Shown: positions 55,188 to 63,521 of the stretch, one piece after another | Numbering within the stretch: position 1 is the stretch's first letter | Layout: every line of letters starts with the position of its first letter | Assembly: GCA_021780755.1 (NCBI GenBank) | Contig: JAJXYF010000039.1 | Coordinates: 1-64,000 of the forward strand | Length of the DNA stretch: 64,000 bases | Origin: Deltaproteobacteria bacterium | GTDB taxonomy: Bacteria > Desulfobacterota > Binatia > Binatales > Binataceae | Direction: 5' to 3' | The notes under the pieces: model-generated | Databases searched by the model: none | What the model saw: only the letters and a program-made list of their open reading frames with translations | What the model was told of the DNA's origin: nothing | Made by a program: the position numbers and the translations under genes

Positions 55188-56840
55188 ATGATCGCGCCCA
55201 GCACCATAGTCGGCGGACGCTACCGGGTCGTCCGATCGCTCGGCGGCGGCGGCATGAAGCTGGTCTATCTGGCGGAGGATTTGCGCCTCGCGGGGCGGCC
55301 CTGCGCACTGGCCGAAATGGTCGATAGCTTCACCAGCCCCGACCTGCAGCAGCAGGCGGTCGCCGCCTTCAATCGCGAGGCCGACATGCTCGCGCAACTC
55401 GCCAACGAGCACATCCCCCGCATCTTCGATCGCTTCAGCGAGGCCAACCATCACTATCTCGTGATGGAATATATCGACGGCACCACGCTCGAGGACGAAC
55501 TGCGTGCCCACGGCGGCAAGCTGCCGCCGGCGCAGGTAATCGAAATCGCATCGCAAATCCTGACCACGCTTGAATATCTGCACAATCTCGATCCGCCGGT
55601 GATCTACCGCGACTTGAAGCCGTCGAACGTGATGGTCACGCCCGACGGCATGGCGAAGCTCATCGACTTCGGCATCGCGCGCCTTTTCGCACCCCTCAGC
55701 AACGCCACCATGATCGGCACGCAGGGCTACGCACCGCCCGAACAGTATCGCGGACGCGTCGAGACCCGCTCGGATTTGTACGCGCTGGGCGCCACCATGC
55801 ATCACGCGCTCTCGGGCCGCGATCCCGCCGCCGAGCCGCCCTTCAGTTTCCCCTCGCTGCGCAAATTGTGCCCCGACCTCGACCCATCGCTCGGCGCCCT
55901 GGTCGATCAGGCGCTGGCCTATGACGTCGTCAACCGGATGCGCGACGCCACGGATTTCAAGCGCCGGCTGATCGAGATCAAGACCGGCGCAAGTGACGCG
56001 TCCAAACCGGCGGGCGCCGCCACAAACCGATCCGCCGGGCGCCCCCAGCTTCCGCTCCCGCTCGGCAACCCGACCCCGGCCGCCGCCGATGCGGAAGTTC
56101 AGGCCGCGGCCGGCGGCCCGGCTCAGGCGGCCCGTCCGGTGTCCCCCGGCGCGTCCGCCGCGAGTGCCTCGGCGAGTTCCGCGCGAGGGCCGATTTCTCC
56201 ACCGCCGCCCGCGGCCAGCGCCTCCAGCCCGACGGTGCTCAGCGTCGGTGCCGAGATCAAGTGTCCGAGTTGCGCCCGCATGATTCCGATCGATTCGCGA
56301 TTCTGCTCGTACTGCGCCGTCGATTTGCGCCATTCTATGGCGCCGTTCGAACTCGGTGGGAATGCCGACGCCGAGACCGCCGTGCTCGACGGCCGCCAAT
56401 GGAACCATCGGACCAGCCGCGGCGGCCGCGACCGCACGCAAGCGCAATTCGGCGGTAGGCGATCGCGCCGCCATCTGCGCCATCCGCTCCTGCTGATCGT
56501 CGCGATCTTCGCGATCTCGTTCATCATCAGAATGATCATCCTGAACGAAGTCACGCCCGCCGCTCCCGCCGGAGACGAAAGCGGTTCGTCCGCGGCGCCC
56601 GGCGCCACCGTGCCCGACGCCGACAGCAGTGACGCGCGTCTCGCCAACTTGCGCCAGGCGTTGGACAACGCCGGCTATCGCTCGGTTCGCTTTCGCCTCA
56701 ACGGCAACGTGCTCGAGGTCTGGGGCACCGTCCCCGATGAATTTGATCGGGTCAACGTGCAGGCGTTGATCTTTCGCAGCGTCGGCATCGTTTTGCTGCA
56801 AGACAACTTGCGCGTCAGCAGCACCTACGCCGAGCCCTAG
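55188..56840 (+). CDS. Ser/Thr kinase with relocated catalytic lysine
   Basis: A 550-residue protein. The kinase domain spans about residues 10-265: glycine-rich SLGGGGMKLVYLAED (18-31), catalytic VIYRDLKPSNVM with Asp142, and metal-binding LIDFGIAR with Asp160, then GTQGYAPPEQY. The beta3 lysine (usual VAVK) is absent: CALAEM has Ala42 there. Instead Lys24 replaces the third glycine of the loop. After a Pro/Ala-rich linker come a zinc ribbon (CPSC...CSYC, about 359-378), a membrane helix near 431-452 (LLLIVAIFAISFII) and a C-terminal BON-like domain. It forms an operon with the FHA and zinc-ribbon genes. Confidence 0.9.
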   Translation: MIAPSTIVGGRYRVVRSLGGGGMKLVYLAEDLRLAGRPCALAEMVDSFTSPDLQQQAVAAFNREADMLAQLANEHIPRIFDRFSEANHHYLVMEYIDGTTLEDELRAHGGKLPPAQVIEIASQILTTLEYLHNLDPPVIYRDLKPSNVMVTPDGMAKLIDFGIARLFAPLSNATMIGTQGYAPPEQYRGRVETRSDLYALGATMHHALSGRDPAAEPPFSFPSLRKLCPDLDPSLGALVDQALAYDVVNRMRDATDFKRRLIEIKTGASDASKPAGAATNRSAGRPQLPLPLGNPTPAAADAEVQAAAGGPAQAARPVSPGASAASASASSARGPISPPPPAASASSPTVLSVGAEIKCPSCARMIPIDSRFCSYCAVDLRHSMAPFELGGNADAETAVLDGRQWNHRTSRGGRDRTQAQFGGRRSRRHLRHPLLLIVAIFAISFIIRMIILNEVTPAAPAGDESGSSAAPGATVPDADSSDARLANLRQALDNAGYRSVRFRLNGNVLEVWGTVPDEFDRVNVQALIFRSVGIVLLQDNLRVSSTYAEP

Positions 56841-56977
56841 GCAGAACCTCGCGCGCTCCCGGCGTGCGTCATCCATTGGTTGAGTTCCTCAACAACTCTT
56901 GGCTTCTTTTGGCCGCCGGTTGGCCCGCGGTCGCGGGGCTTTTCAAGGGCGGCGGTCGCGTGTGAAACTCGATCCGT

Positions 56978-57661
56978 ATGCTGGTTGATTTACACGTCCA
57001 CACCGCGCTCTCGTCTGACTCCAACGTCGCGCCCGAGCGATATCTCGAAGCGATCGCGAAAAATACCACACCGCTTGGGGCGATTTGCTTTACCGAGCAC
57101 CGGCGGTTTCCGGTGGAGGCAGAAATCGACGCGCTCTACGCGGAACTTTCCCAGCGCTTCGGCGTGCACATTTTCAAGGGCGTCGAGGCCGACACCAATC
57201 TCGGTCATCTGCTGATTTTCGGCGTCACGGGCGAATTGCGCCGCCGCTTCGATCTCGATTCGCGCATGCTGCGCGCGGAACATGTGATCGAGGTGGTGCA
57301 CGGCGAGGGCGGCATCGCGATTCCCGCGCATCCGTTTCGCGATTCGGGCTACGGCGTGCGCCTCGACGAGCTGCTCGCGAAACTCGGCCCGGCGCTTAGC
57401 GCGATCGAAGCCGTCAACGGCCAGAATTCGGCCGGCCAGAATGACGAAGCGCTCGCGATGGCGGAGAAGCTCGGGCTCACGCCACTCGGCGGCAGTGACG
57501 CGCATTTTTCGACCGCCAACTGGTTTCTGACCTGCGCGACGGAACTTGATCGCGCCGTCGCCAGCGTCGAGGAGCTGTGCGTCGAATTGCGCGCCGGCCG
57601 TGCCCGTCCGTATTACTTTGCGCGTGATTCCGCGCCGCACCGCCGCGGGCAACAGCAATGA
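56978..57661 (+). CDS. PHP-domain metal-dependent phosphoesterase
   Basis: A 227-residue PHP-family protein; members hydrolyse phosphoesters with two or three metals. Motifs are in order: VDLHVHTALSSDS (HxH), CFTEHRRFP, KGVEADTNLGHLLIF, IPAHPFRDSGYG and GGSDAHFSTANW. The short stand-alone domain is not the DNA polymerase exonuclease form. It lies after the kinase gene with a 137-base gap and before the LLM gene. Substrate unknown. Confidence 0.88.
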   Translation: MLVDLHVHTALSSDSNVAPERYLEAIAKNTTPLGAICFTEHRRFPVEAEIDALYAELSQRFGVHIFKGVEADTNLGHLLIFGVTGELRRRFDLDSRMLRAEHVIEVVHGEGGIAIPAHPFRDSGYGVRLDELLAKLGPALSAIEAVNGQNSAGQNDEALAMAEKLGLTPLGGSDAHFSTANWFLTCATELDRAVASVEELCVELRAGRARPYYFARDSAPHRRGQQQ

Positions 57662-57763
57662 GTTCGCCGGGCGCGTCACGCGAGCATAGCGAGGCGAGCG
57701 CAATCCGCAACTGAACCGACGCCGAAAGTACACTGCGTCCGCAGCCCGACACGGAGGATTGCT

Positions 57764-58615
57764 ATGAAATTTGGAACCTTCATCACCAGCGTCAAGCCCG
57801 AACGAATCGCGACACACGTCCGCGCCGCCGAGGACATCGGCTTCGAATCGGTATGGATTGGCGAGCACATGATCCTGCCGACGGTGTCCGAATCGAAGTA
57901 TCCCTACTCGCCCGATGGCCGCTTTCCCGCGCCGCCCGACGTCCCGTTCCACGACCCGATGATCGCGCTCGGTTATGCCGCCGCGCTGACCACGAAAATC
58001 AGGCTCGCGACCGGCATCTTCGTCGTCCCCCTGCGCAACGCGATCGCCACCGCCAAGGCGGTCGCCTCGCTCGACGTGCTGAGCCATGGCCGCGTGCTCT
58101 TCGGCGTCGGCGTGGGCTGGTGGGCGGAAGAATTCGCGGTGGTGGGCGCGCCGTTTAACGATCGCGCCTTGCGCACGCGCGAGTACCTCGAACTGATGAA
58201 GGAGCTGTGGACCAGCGACGAACCGGTTTATCGCGGCAAGACGATCGCGGTCGAGGGTGTGCGCTTTTATCCCAAGCCGGAGCAAAAGCCGCATCCGCCG
58301 ATCGTCGTCGGCGGCACCAGCGACCTGGCGCTCAAGCGCACGGTCCGCTACGGCGACGGATGGTATGGAATCGCGAAGAGCCTCGACGAAGCGCGCACGC
58401 TGATTGAACGGCTGCGCGGACTCGAGCGCGCTGCCAAGCGCGTCAAGCCGGTTGAGATTACGCTGAGTCTGAGGACCGGCCACGCGATCACCCTCGAGGA
58501 GGTCAAGCGCCTCGGCGAACTGGGCGTCGAGCGGGCGCTGGTGGGATTACCGCTGCGCGCGTTCAGCGAGGACGAACTCGCGCGCTTCCATGACGAGGTT
58601 ATGGCGCGGATGTAG
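57764..58615 (+). CDS. LLM-class F420-type oxidoreductase (second)
   Basis: A 283-residue luciferase-like enzyme: MKFGTFITSVKPERIATHVR, FESVWIGEHMILPT, KIRLATGIFVVPLRNAIATA, FGVGVGWWAEEFAVVGAPF and PPIVVGGTSDLALKRTVRYG. GGAGG precedes the ATG. It belongs to the same TIGR03619-like group as the gene at 51168 but is not a close duplicate. Flavin or F420 use is inferred from the family. The substrate is unknown. Confidence 0.87.
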   Translation: MKFGTFITSVKPERIATHVRAAEDIGFESVWIGEHMILPTVSESKYPYSPDGRFPAPPDVPFHDPMIALGYAAALTTKIRLATGIFVVPLRNAIATAKAVASLDVLSHGRVLFGVGVGWWAEEFAVVGAPFNDRALRTREYLELMKELWTSDEPVYRGKTIAVEGVRFYPKPEQKPHPPIVVGGTSDLALKRTVRYGDGWYGIAKSLDEARTLIERLRGLERAAKRVKPVEITLSLRTGHAITLEEVKRLGELGVERALVGLPLRAFSEDELARFHDEVMARM

Positions 58616-58644
58616 CGCCGACCGCCGGCGACGCTCCGACGCGG

Positions 58645-60717
58645 CTACGAGCTCTCCAGCTCGCGGATGAAGCGCCGGAGATCCGCCGGACGGCCCGCCG
58701 CGACGATCAGATCGCCCGGCTTGAGCACGCGGTCGGGACCGAGCGGGGCAAATCCGTTTTGTGGGTCGCCGCCATCCTGAACCGCGAGCACACTGACCGC
58801 GTAGCGCGCGCGCGGGTCCAGTTGGCGAACCGTTTTGCCGCTCGCCCCGGCCGGAATTTTGATTCGCGTGACGCGATATCCGGTGGCCCAGAAGATGCCG
58901 CGGTCGCCGGTCTCGTGGGCGGACAAGGAAACCGTAACGCGATTGAACGCCTGCGATACGTTGCGCCGCGAAATCAGCCCTAGAAACCGTCCGCCGTTGG
59001 GATGTTCGACCACCGGAATCTCATCGAGCGCCTCGTATTCCATCATCTGCGCGGCCTGATCCAGGTTCGATTCCGGCGTCACCACGGGCGGATTGCGGCG
59101 GCTCAAATCGAACGCGTTGATCAGCGCACCCAGTTCGGTGCCGCTCGCGAGCACCCCCAGCAGGTCGCGCGTGACCACCAGTCCGGCCAGTTCACCGTCG
59201 CTGTTGACCACCGGCAGCGTGGCCTGCGCGGTCTCCCCCGCCATCCGCAGCACATCGGCCAGGGTGGCGTTCTCGCTCAGCACATCGACCTCTCTGTGCA
59301 TCACCGAGGCGACCGGAAGCTGGGTCAGGACCATGCGCTCCTTGCCGATCGCGAGCGTCTTGCCCTCGCGGGCGAGCGAATAGGTATCGATCGATTCACT
59401 TTCGATCGAGCGCGCGACGACCAGTGCGGTGATCGTCGCAATCATCGCCGGCAATGCCACGGTGTAATTGAGCTGCGTCATCTCGAACAGCAGGAACAGG
59501 GCGGTGAGCGGCGCATGGGTCACCGCGGCGAGAAAGGCTCCGATCCCGACGAGCGAATACGAACCGTGCGGTCCGGCAATACCCGGTGCGATCAGTCCGA
59601 ACAATCCGCGAAAGGCGCCGCCGCTCATCGCGCCCATAAAAAAGACCGGGCCGAAGACTCCACCTGGCGCGCCGCAATCGAGCGAGACCGCGCTGGCGAC
59701 GAATTTTGCCACGGTCAGACCAAGCAGCAGGCCGAGGCCGAGTTCTCCGTTGATTGCGCGATCGATTACCGGGTAGCCGTCGGAAAGATTTTGCGGCAAC
59801 ACGATCGCGATCACGCCGACCCCGGCGAGGCCGGCCGCGAGCTTCGCCCACTGGGGCATTTTAAGTGCGCGGAAGTAGCGGCCGGTCGCGTGGAAGAACC
59901 GGATATAGCCCGCGCCGAGCATGCCGAGCATCGCGCCCATCAGGCCGTAACTGAACAGTTCCCAGTAGCTCGTGATCAAGAAGGCGGCCGGATGAAAAAC
60001 GGCACTCGCCTGTCCCATGATAGTCCGCGAGGTCACGACCGCCGTGAACGTCGCGATCACTACGAGCACCAGGTTGGTGAGGTCGGTCTGGCCCATCAGG
60101 ACGATTTCCTGTGCGAACATCAGGCCGCCCATCGGTGCGTTGAAGGTGGTTGCGATACCGGCACCGGCGCCGGCCGCGACCAGCACTTTGGCGCGATCGA
60201 CCGAAAGCCGGCGCAACTGCGCGACGGCCGACCCGATCGCGCCGCCGATCTGCGCAATCGGTCCCTCGCGGCCGACCGACGCGCCCGCGCCCAGCGACAG
60301 CGCGGCGCCCAGCGCCTTCAGCACGATCCATCGCCGCTTGATGCGCGCGTGGCCGAGGTTCACCATCTCGAGGAAATTTGGAAAGCCGTAACCGAGCACG
60401 TCACCCGGGAAGAAGAAATTCAGGATCAGAATGGCGGCGCCACCGCTTAACAAAATGATCGGGATGAGAAGGACCGTCGCCGAGCCTTCGCGGATACCCA
60501 AGGCATTCCATTCAAGGCCGCGAAAGACCCACGAGAAGAACTCGATCAGGCGGCGAAAGCCGAGATTACCGAGCGCCGCCAGGACGCCGACCGCCACCGC
60601 GAGCAGAATCTGCTCGAGGTATTCGACCTGATCGGCGCGCAGTGAAAGCCCCGGCGCATCGACCAGCGGCTTCAGCGGCGCCGTGACTGTGGCGCCCGAT
60701 ACCTTCGCGGGCGGCAT
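58645..60717 (-). CDS. ClC-type chloride channel/transporter with CBS and TrkA-C-like domains
   Basis: A 690-residue membrane protein. Residues 1 to about 450 are the ClC core with many helices; GAGASVGREGPIAQIGG holds the gating glutamate in GREGP, and GAPGGVFGPVFFMGA is the later filter motif. Two CBS modules follow (LPVASVMHREVDV; NPPVVTPESNLDQAAQMMEY), then a C-terminal TrkA-C-like segment (KPGDLIVAAGRPADLRRFI). The ATG at 60717 overlaps the hydrolase stop by one base, so the two are coupled; the longer frame to 60894 is discounted. Function as Cl-/H+ exchanger or channel is inferred from the fold. Confidence 0.93.
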   Translation of the reverse strand: MPPAKVSGATVTAPLKPLVDAPGLSLRADQVEYLEQILLAVAVGVLAALGNLGFRRLIEFFSWVFRGLEWNALGIREGSATVLLIPIILLSGGAAILILNFFFPGDVLGYGFPNFLEMVNLGHARIKRRWIVLKALGAALSLGAGASVGREGPIAQIGGAIGSAVAQLRRLSVDRAKVLVAAGAGAGIATTFNAPMGGLMFAQEIVLMGQTDLTNLVLVVIATFTAVVTSRTIMGQASAVFHPAAFLITSYWELFSYGLMGAMLGMLGAGYIRFFHATGRYFRALKMPQWAKLAAGLAGVGVIAIVLPQNLSDGYPVIDRAINGELGLGLLLGLTVAKFVASAVSLDCGAPGGVFGPVFFMGAMSGGAFRGLFGLIAPGIAGPHGSYSLVGIGAFLAAVTHAPLTALFLLFEMTQLNYTVALPAMIATITALVVARSIESESIDTYSLAREGKTLAIGKERMVLTQLPVASVMHREVDVLSENATLADVLRMAGETAQATLPVVNSDGELAGLVVTRDLLGVLASGTELGALINAFDLSRRNPPVVTPESNLDQAAQMMEYEALDEIPVVEHPNGGRFLGLISRRNVSQAFNRVTVSLSAHETGDRGIFWATGYRVTRIKIPAGASGKTVRQLDPRARYAVSVLAVQDGGDPQNGFAPLGPDRVLKPGDLIVAAGRPADLRRFIRELESS

Positions 60718-61589
60718 CAGAGCTGCAGGAATCGATGGACGACGGTGAGAAATTCGGTGATCTGATCGTGATGGACCCAATGGCCCGCGTTCTTGATCGT
60801 CACCAGCTCCGCCGAACGAAACGCGTCGAGGCGCCCGTCGCGCTCCCAATCGCCGGCCCACGACGAATCGCCGCGCACCAGCAGGGTGCGACAACGGATT
60901 CGCGACCAGATCTCCATCGCGTCCTTGAGATTGAACAGGTACGGCGAGGTCGCGCGCGTATAGTTGTCGTACTTCCAGGAGAAGGTGCCGTTCTCATTGC
61001 GCCGCACGCCGTAGATGGTGAGATGGTGCGCCATCTGCTCGCTCAAGTGCGGATTGGCCTCGCGCATCCGCGCCATCGCCTGCTCGATGGTCGAGTACTC
61101 GCGCGGTTTGCGCTGGGCGAGCGCGCGCATGTCGGTGACCCAGCTTTCCATCCGCTCGTAGGCGGGGGTCTCACGGAGCATCGCGCCCGGAGGTCCGAGG
61201 CCCTCGATCGCGATCATCGCCTTGACCGCCTCGGGAAATACGCCCGCGCGCTGCAGCACGACGCCGGCGCCGAGCGAATGGCCGATGAGCGTCACCGGGC
61301 CGGTCGGCTCGAGCGCGTTCAGGAGCTGGCCGAGGTCGAGCACGTGATCGGTTATCGAGTACGCGCCGCCGATAGCCCAGTCGGAATCGCCATGTCCGCG
61401 GAGGTCGGGCGCGACGATATGAAAATGATCGCGCAGGTCGAGCGCGACGGCGTCCCAGTTGCGCGCATGGTCGCGGCCGCCGTGCACGAGGATCGCGAGC
61501 GGCTGGTCGTGATTACCCCAGTCCACGTAATGCAGTTTGAGGCGCTGGGAGTAGAAGAAATGCGACGTTGGCCCGATAATATCCGGCAT
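60717..61589 (-). CDS. Alpha/beta-fold hydrolase
   Basis: A 290-residue hydrolase. The oxyanion region is LAILVHGGRDHARNWD, the nucleophile elbow is GHSLGAGVVLQRAG (serine near residue 105), and the catalytic His is likely in KNAGHWVHHDQITEF near the C-terminus. The size and sequence fit the epoxide-hydrolase/ester-hydrolase group; no lid domain is clear. It is coupled to the ClC gene by overlapping stop and start. Confidence 0.9.
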   Translation of the reverse strand: MPDIIGPTSHFFYSQRLKLHYVDWGNHDQPLAILVHGGRDHARNWDAVALDLRDHFHIVAPDLRGHGDSDWAIGGAYSITDHVLDLGQLLNALEPTGPVTLIGHSLGAGVVLQRAGVFPEAVKAMIAIEGLGPPGAMLRETPAYERMESWVTDMRALAQRKPREYSTIEQAMARMREANPHLSEQMAHHLTIYGVRRNENGTFSWKYDNYTRATSPYLFNLKDAMEIWSRIRCRTLLVRGDSSWAGDWERDGRLDAFRSAELVTIKNAGHWVHHDQITEFLTVVHRFLQL

Positions 61590-61682
61590 GGACTCTCCCG
61601 TAATTGGCGGATGGCTACCTCAGAAATTTAGCTGAGCGCGACGGCCAGTAATAGTGGCAATGCGCCGGTGTCTATTCGCGCG

Positions 61683-63011
61683 TCAGGACAGCCCCGCGTG
61701 AACCTCGTCGAGCGCGCTGCGCAAGTTGCGCACGATGTAGCCGATGTCGGATTCCTCGATCACGAAGGGCGGCGTCACCATCACGCCGTCGCCGCCGGCT
61801 TTGCCCGCCATCCCGATCGACGGATAGACGAACAAGCCGTGCCTGAGCGCGGCGGCCAGCACCTGGCTGGTCACGCGCAGACCTGGCTCGTAGGGCGTGC
61901 GGGTCGCGCGATCGCGCACCAGTTCAAGCCCCCAGAACATCCCGGTGCCGCGAATATCGCCGACCATCGGATGGCCCGAAAGTTCTTCCTTGAGCTGCGC
62001 GCCGAGGCGCGCGCCGACTTCCGCGGCACGCTCGACGAGGTGTTCACGCTCCATGATTTCGAGCACCTTGTCGGCGATCGCGCAGGCGAGCGGATGGGCG
62101 CTGTAGGTGTAGAACATGAAGTCGGCGCCGAGTTGCTCGCATTCGGCGATCAAGCGATCGTCCACGGCGATCATGCCCATCGGAATGTAGCCGCCGGTAA
62201 GGCCCTTGGCCGCGATCAGAACGTCGGGCTTCAAATTCCAATGCTCGACCGCGAAGCGTTTGCCGGTGCGGCCGAAACCGGTCATCACCTCGTCCACGAT
62301 GAGCAGGATATCGTTGCGGTGGCAGATGTCGGCGATCATCGGCCAGTACTCTTTGACCGGCGGCACCACGCCGCCGGTCGCCCCCATCATCGGCTCGGCG
62401 ATAAACGCGGCGATCGAATCGGCGCCGTGGCGGCGAATCTCGTCTTCGAGCGCGGTCGCGCACTCGATTCCACATCCCGGATAGGTCTTTTCCCACGGGC
62501 AGCGATAGCAATACGACGGCGGGATATGGGGCCAATCGAAGAGCACGTGTTCGTAGTCGGCGCGGCGCGAAAGATTGCCACCGACCGAGAGCGCGGCCAG
62601 TGTATTGCCGTGATACGAGAACCAGCGCGAAATGATTTTCTTCTTCCGCGGGCGCCCCTTGACCTTGTGGTACATCAGGGCGAACTTGATCGCCGCCTCG
62701 ACCGCCTCGGAGCCGCCGCTCGCGAAAAAGAAATGATTGAGGCCCGGCGGGGTCCATCGCGCGAGCCGCTGGCAGAGGCGCTCGCGATCGGGCGTATTCC
62801 ATACCGGCAGCACGTAGTTGACCCGGCCGACGACTTCGCCGGCGAGGCGCGCGATCTCTTCGCGGCCCTGGCCGACGTTGACCACCACGGCGCCGGCGCC
62901 CGCGTCGAGAATACGGCGGCCGTCGCGGGTAAAGAGCCACGCACCCTCGGCGCGCTCGATCATGAGCGGCTCGTACGGGCTCTTCATGAACATCGAATCC
63001 TGATTGGCCAT
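61683..63011 (-). CDS. Class III PLP-dependent aminotransferase
   Basis: A 442-residue aminotransferase of the omega/ornithine-type class III group. Motifs are FFASGGSEAVEAAIKFALMY, SRWFSYHGNTLAALS, LIVDEVMTGFGRTGKRF and the PLP lysine in IAAKGLTGGYIPMGM near residue 270. GGGAG precedes ATG 63011; an upstream GTG at 63017 would add two residues. The actual donor and acceptor cannot be read. A 325-base gap with no clear gene separates it from the small lipoprotein. Confidence 0.93.
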   Translation of the reverse strand: MANQDSMFMKSPYEPLMIERAEGAWLFTRDGRRILDAGAGAVVVNVGQGREEIARLAGEVVGRVNYVLPVWNTPDRERLCQRLARWTPPGLNHFFFASGGSEAVEAAIKFALMYHKVKGRPRKKKIISRWFSYHGNTLAALSVGGNLSRRADYEHVLFDWPHIPPSYCYRCPWEKTYPGCGIECATALEDEIRRHGADSIAAFIAEPMMGATGGVVPPVKEYWPMIADICHRNDILLIVDEVMTGFGRTGKRFAVEHWNLKPDVLIAAKGLTGGYIPMGMIAVDDRLIAECEQLGADFMFYTYSAHPLACAIADKVLEIMEREHLVERAAEVGARLGAQLKEELSGHPMVGDIRGTGMFWGLELVRDRATRTPYEPGLRVTSQVLAAALRHGLFVYPSIGMAGKAGGDGVMVTPPFVIEESDIGYIVRNLRSALDEVHAGLS

Positions 63012-63017
63012 TATCAC

Positions 63018-63342
63018 TCCCGAGGTGGATTCGTCCGCTCGTACATGGTCGTAAGAGTAAATTTATCGCTAGTTGGTAGAAGGCGCATTAGCTGGAGTTC
63101 GTTTTGTAAAAAAAAGTTATTGCGAAGGACGCCCGCTCCTTCCCGCTTAGCGCATCCTGGGGACTGTTACGCACGTCACCGACTCATTAGCGCACTGCGC
63201 CGTGCGGCAAAATCATGGGGAAATCGCGGTGTTTTACGCGCATGGTTCGCGGGTCCGTCGGTGCCGAAATAGTGTACTCCTTTTCGTTCGATAACGTGCG
63301 GAGTGAAAGTACGGGGAACCGGCTTAATTTGAGGCCGAGTGT
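63018..63342. other. Intergenic gap before aminotransferase
   Basis: No gene is called in these 325 bases. The first 100 bases are AT-rich (a run of eight A at about 63108-63115), likely promoter DNA for the aminotransferase. A minus-strand frame through 63176-63457 encodes a Pro/Arg-rich peptide with no family resemblance and is not called. Confidence 0.4.
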
Positions 63343-63519
63343 CTAATGGATCCTCCGGCGGTCCGCTGTATGCGGAGCAACGGCCGCCGGGCCAGGGCCG
63401 AACCTGCCGGTCGGGTCGAAGCGTGACTGTAACGGCGGTTGAGAGTCCGCACCACATCCATTAAAAAGCGGCGCGAGCAACAGGATCAACACGAGCGCTA
63501 CGGCGTGGCCGAGCTTCAT
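63343..63519 (-). CDS. Small lipoprotein (58 aa)
   Basis: The minus-strand frame from ATG 63519 encodes MKLGHAVALVLILLLAPLFNGC, a strong lipoprotein signal (LFNGC lipobox; 22 residues described in two parts: signal then Cys). About 36 mature residues follow, rich in Pro and Arg. The start is two bases after the CaiB stop, so translation is probably coupled. No family is recognised. A short mature part suggests a helper or assembly factor, but this is inference. Confidence 0.5.
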   Translation of the reverse strand: MKLGHAVALVLILLLAPLFNGCGADSQPPLQSRFDPTGRFGPGPAAVAPHTADRRRIH

Positions 63520-63521
63520 CG

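Noticed and set aside
55188..55990. Reading the kinase as an inactive pseudokinase because the beta3 lysine is missing
   Set aside because: A lysine occupies the WNK position in the glycine-rich loop, and both catalytic aspartates are intact.
63176..63457. Minus-strand 93-residue Pro/Arg-rich frame
   Set aside because: It overlaps the small lipoprotein frame, has no motif and no ribosome site.
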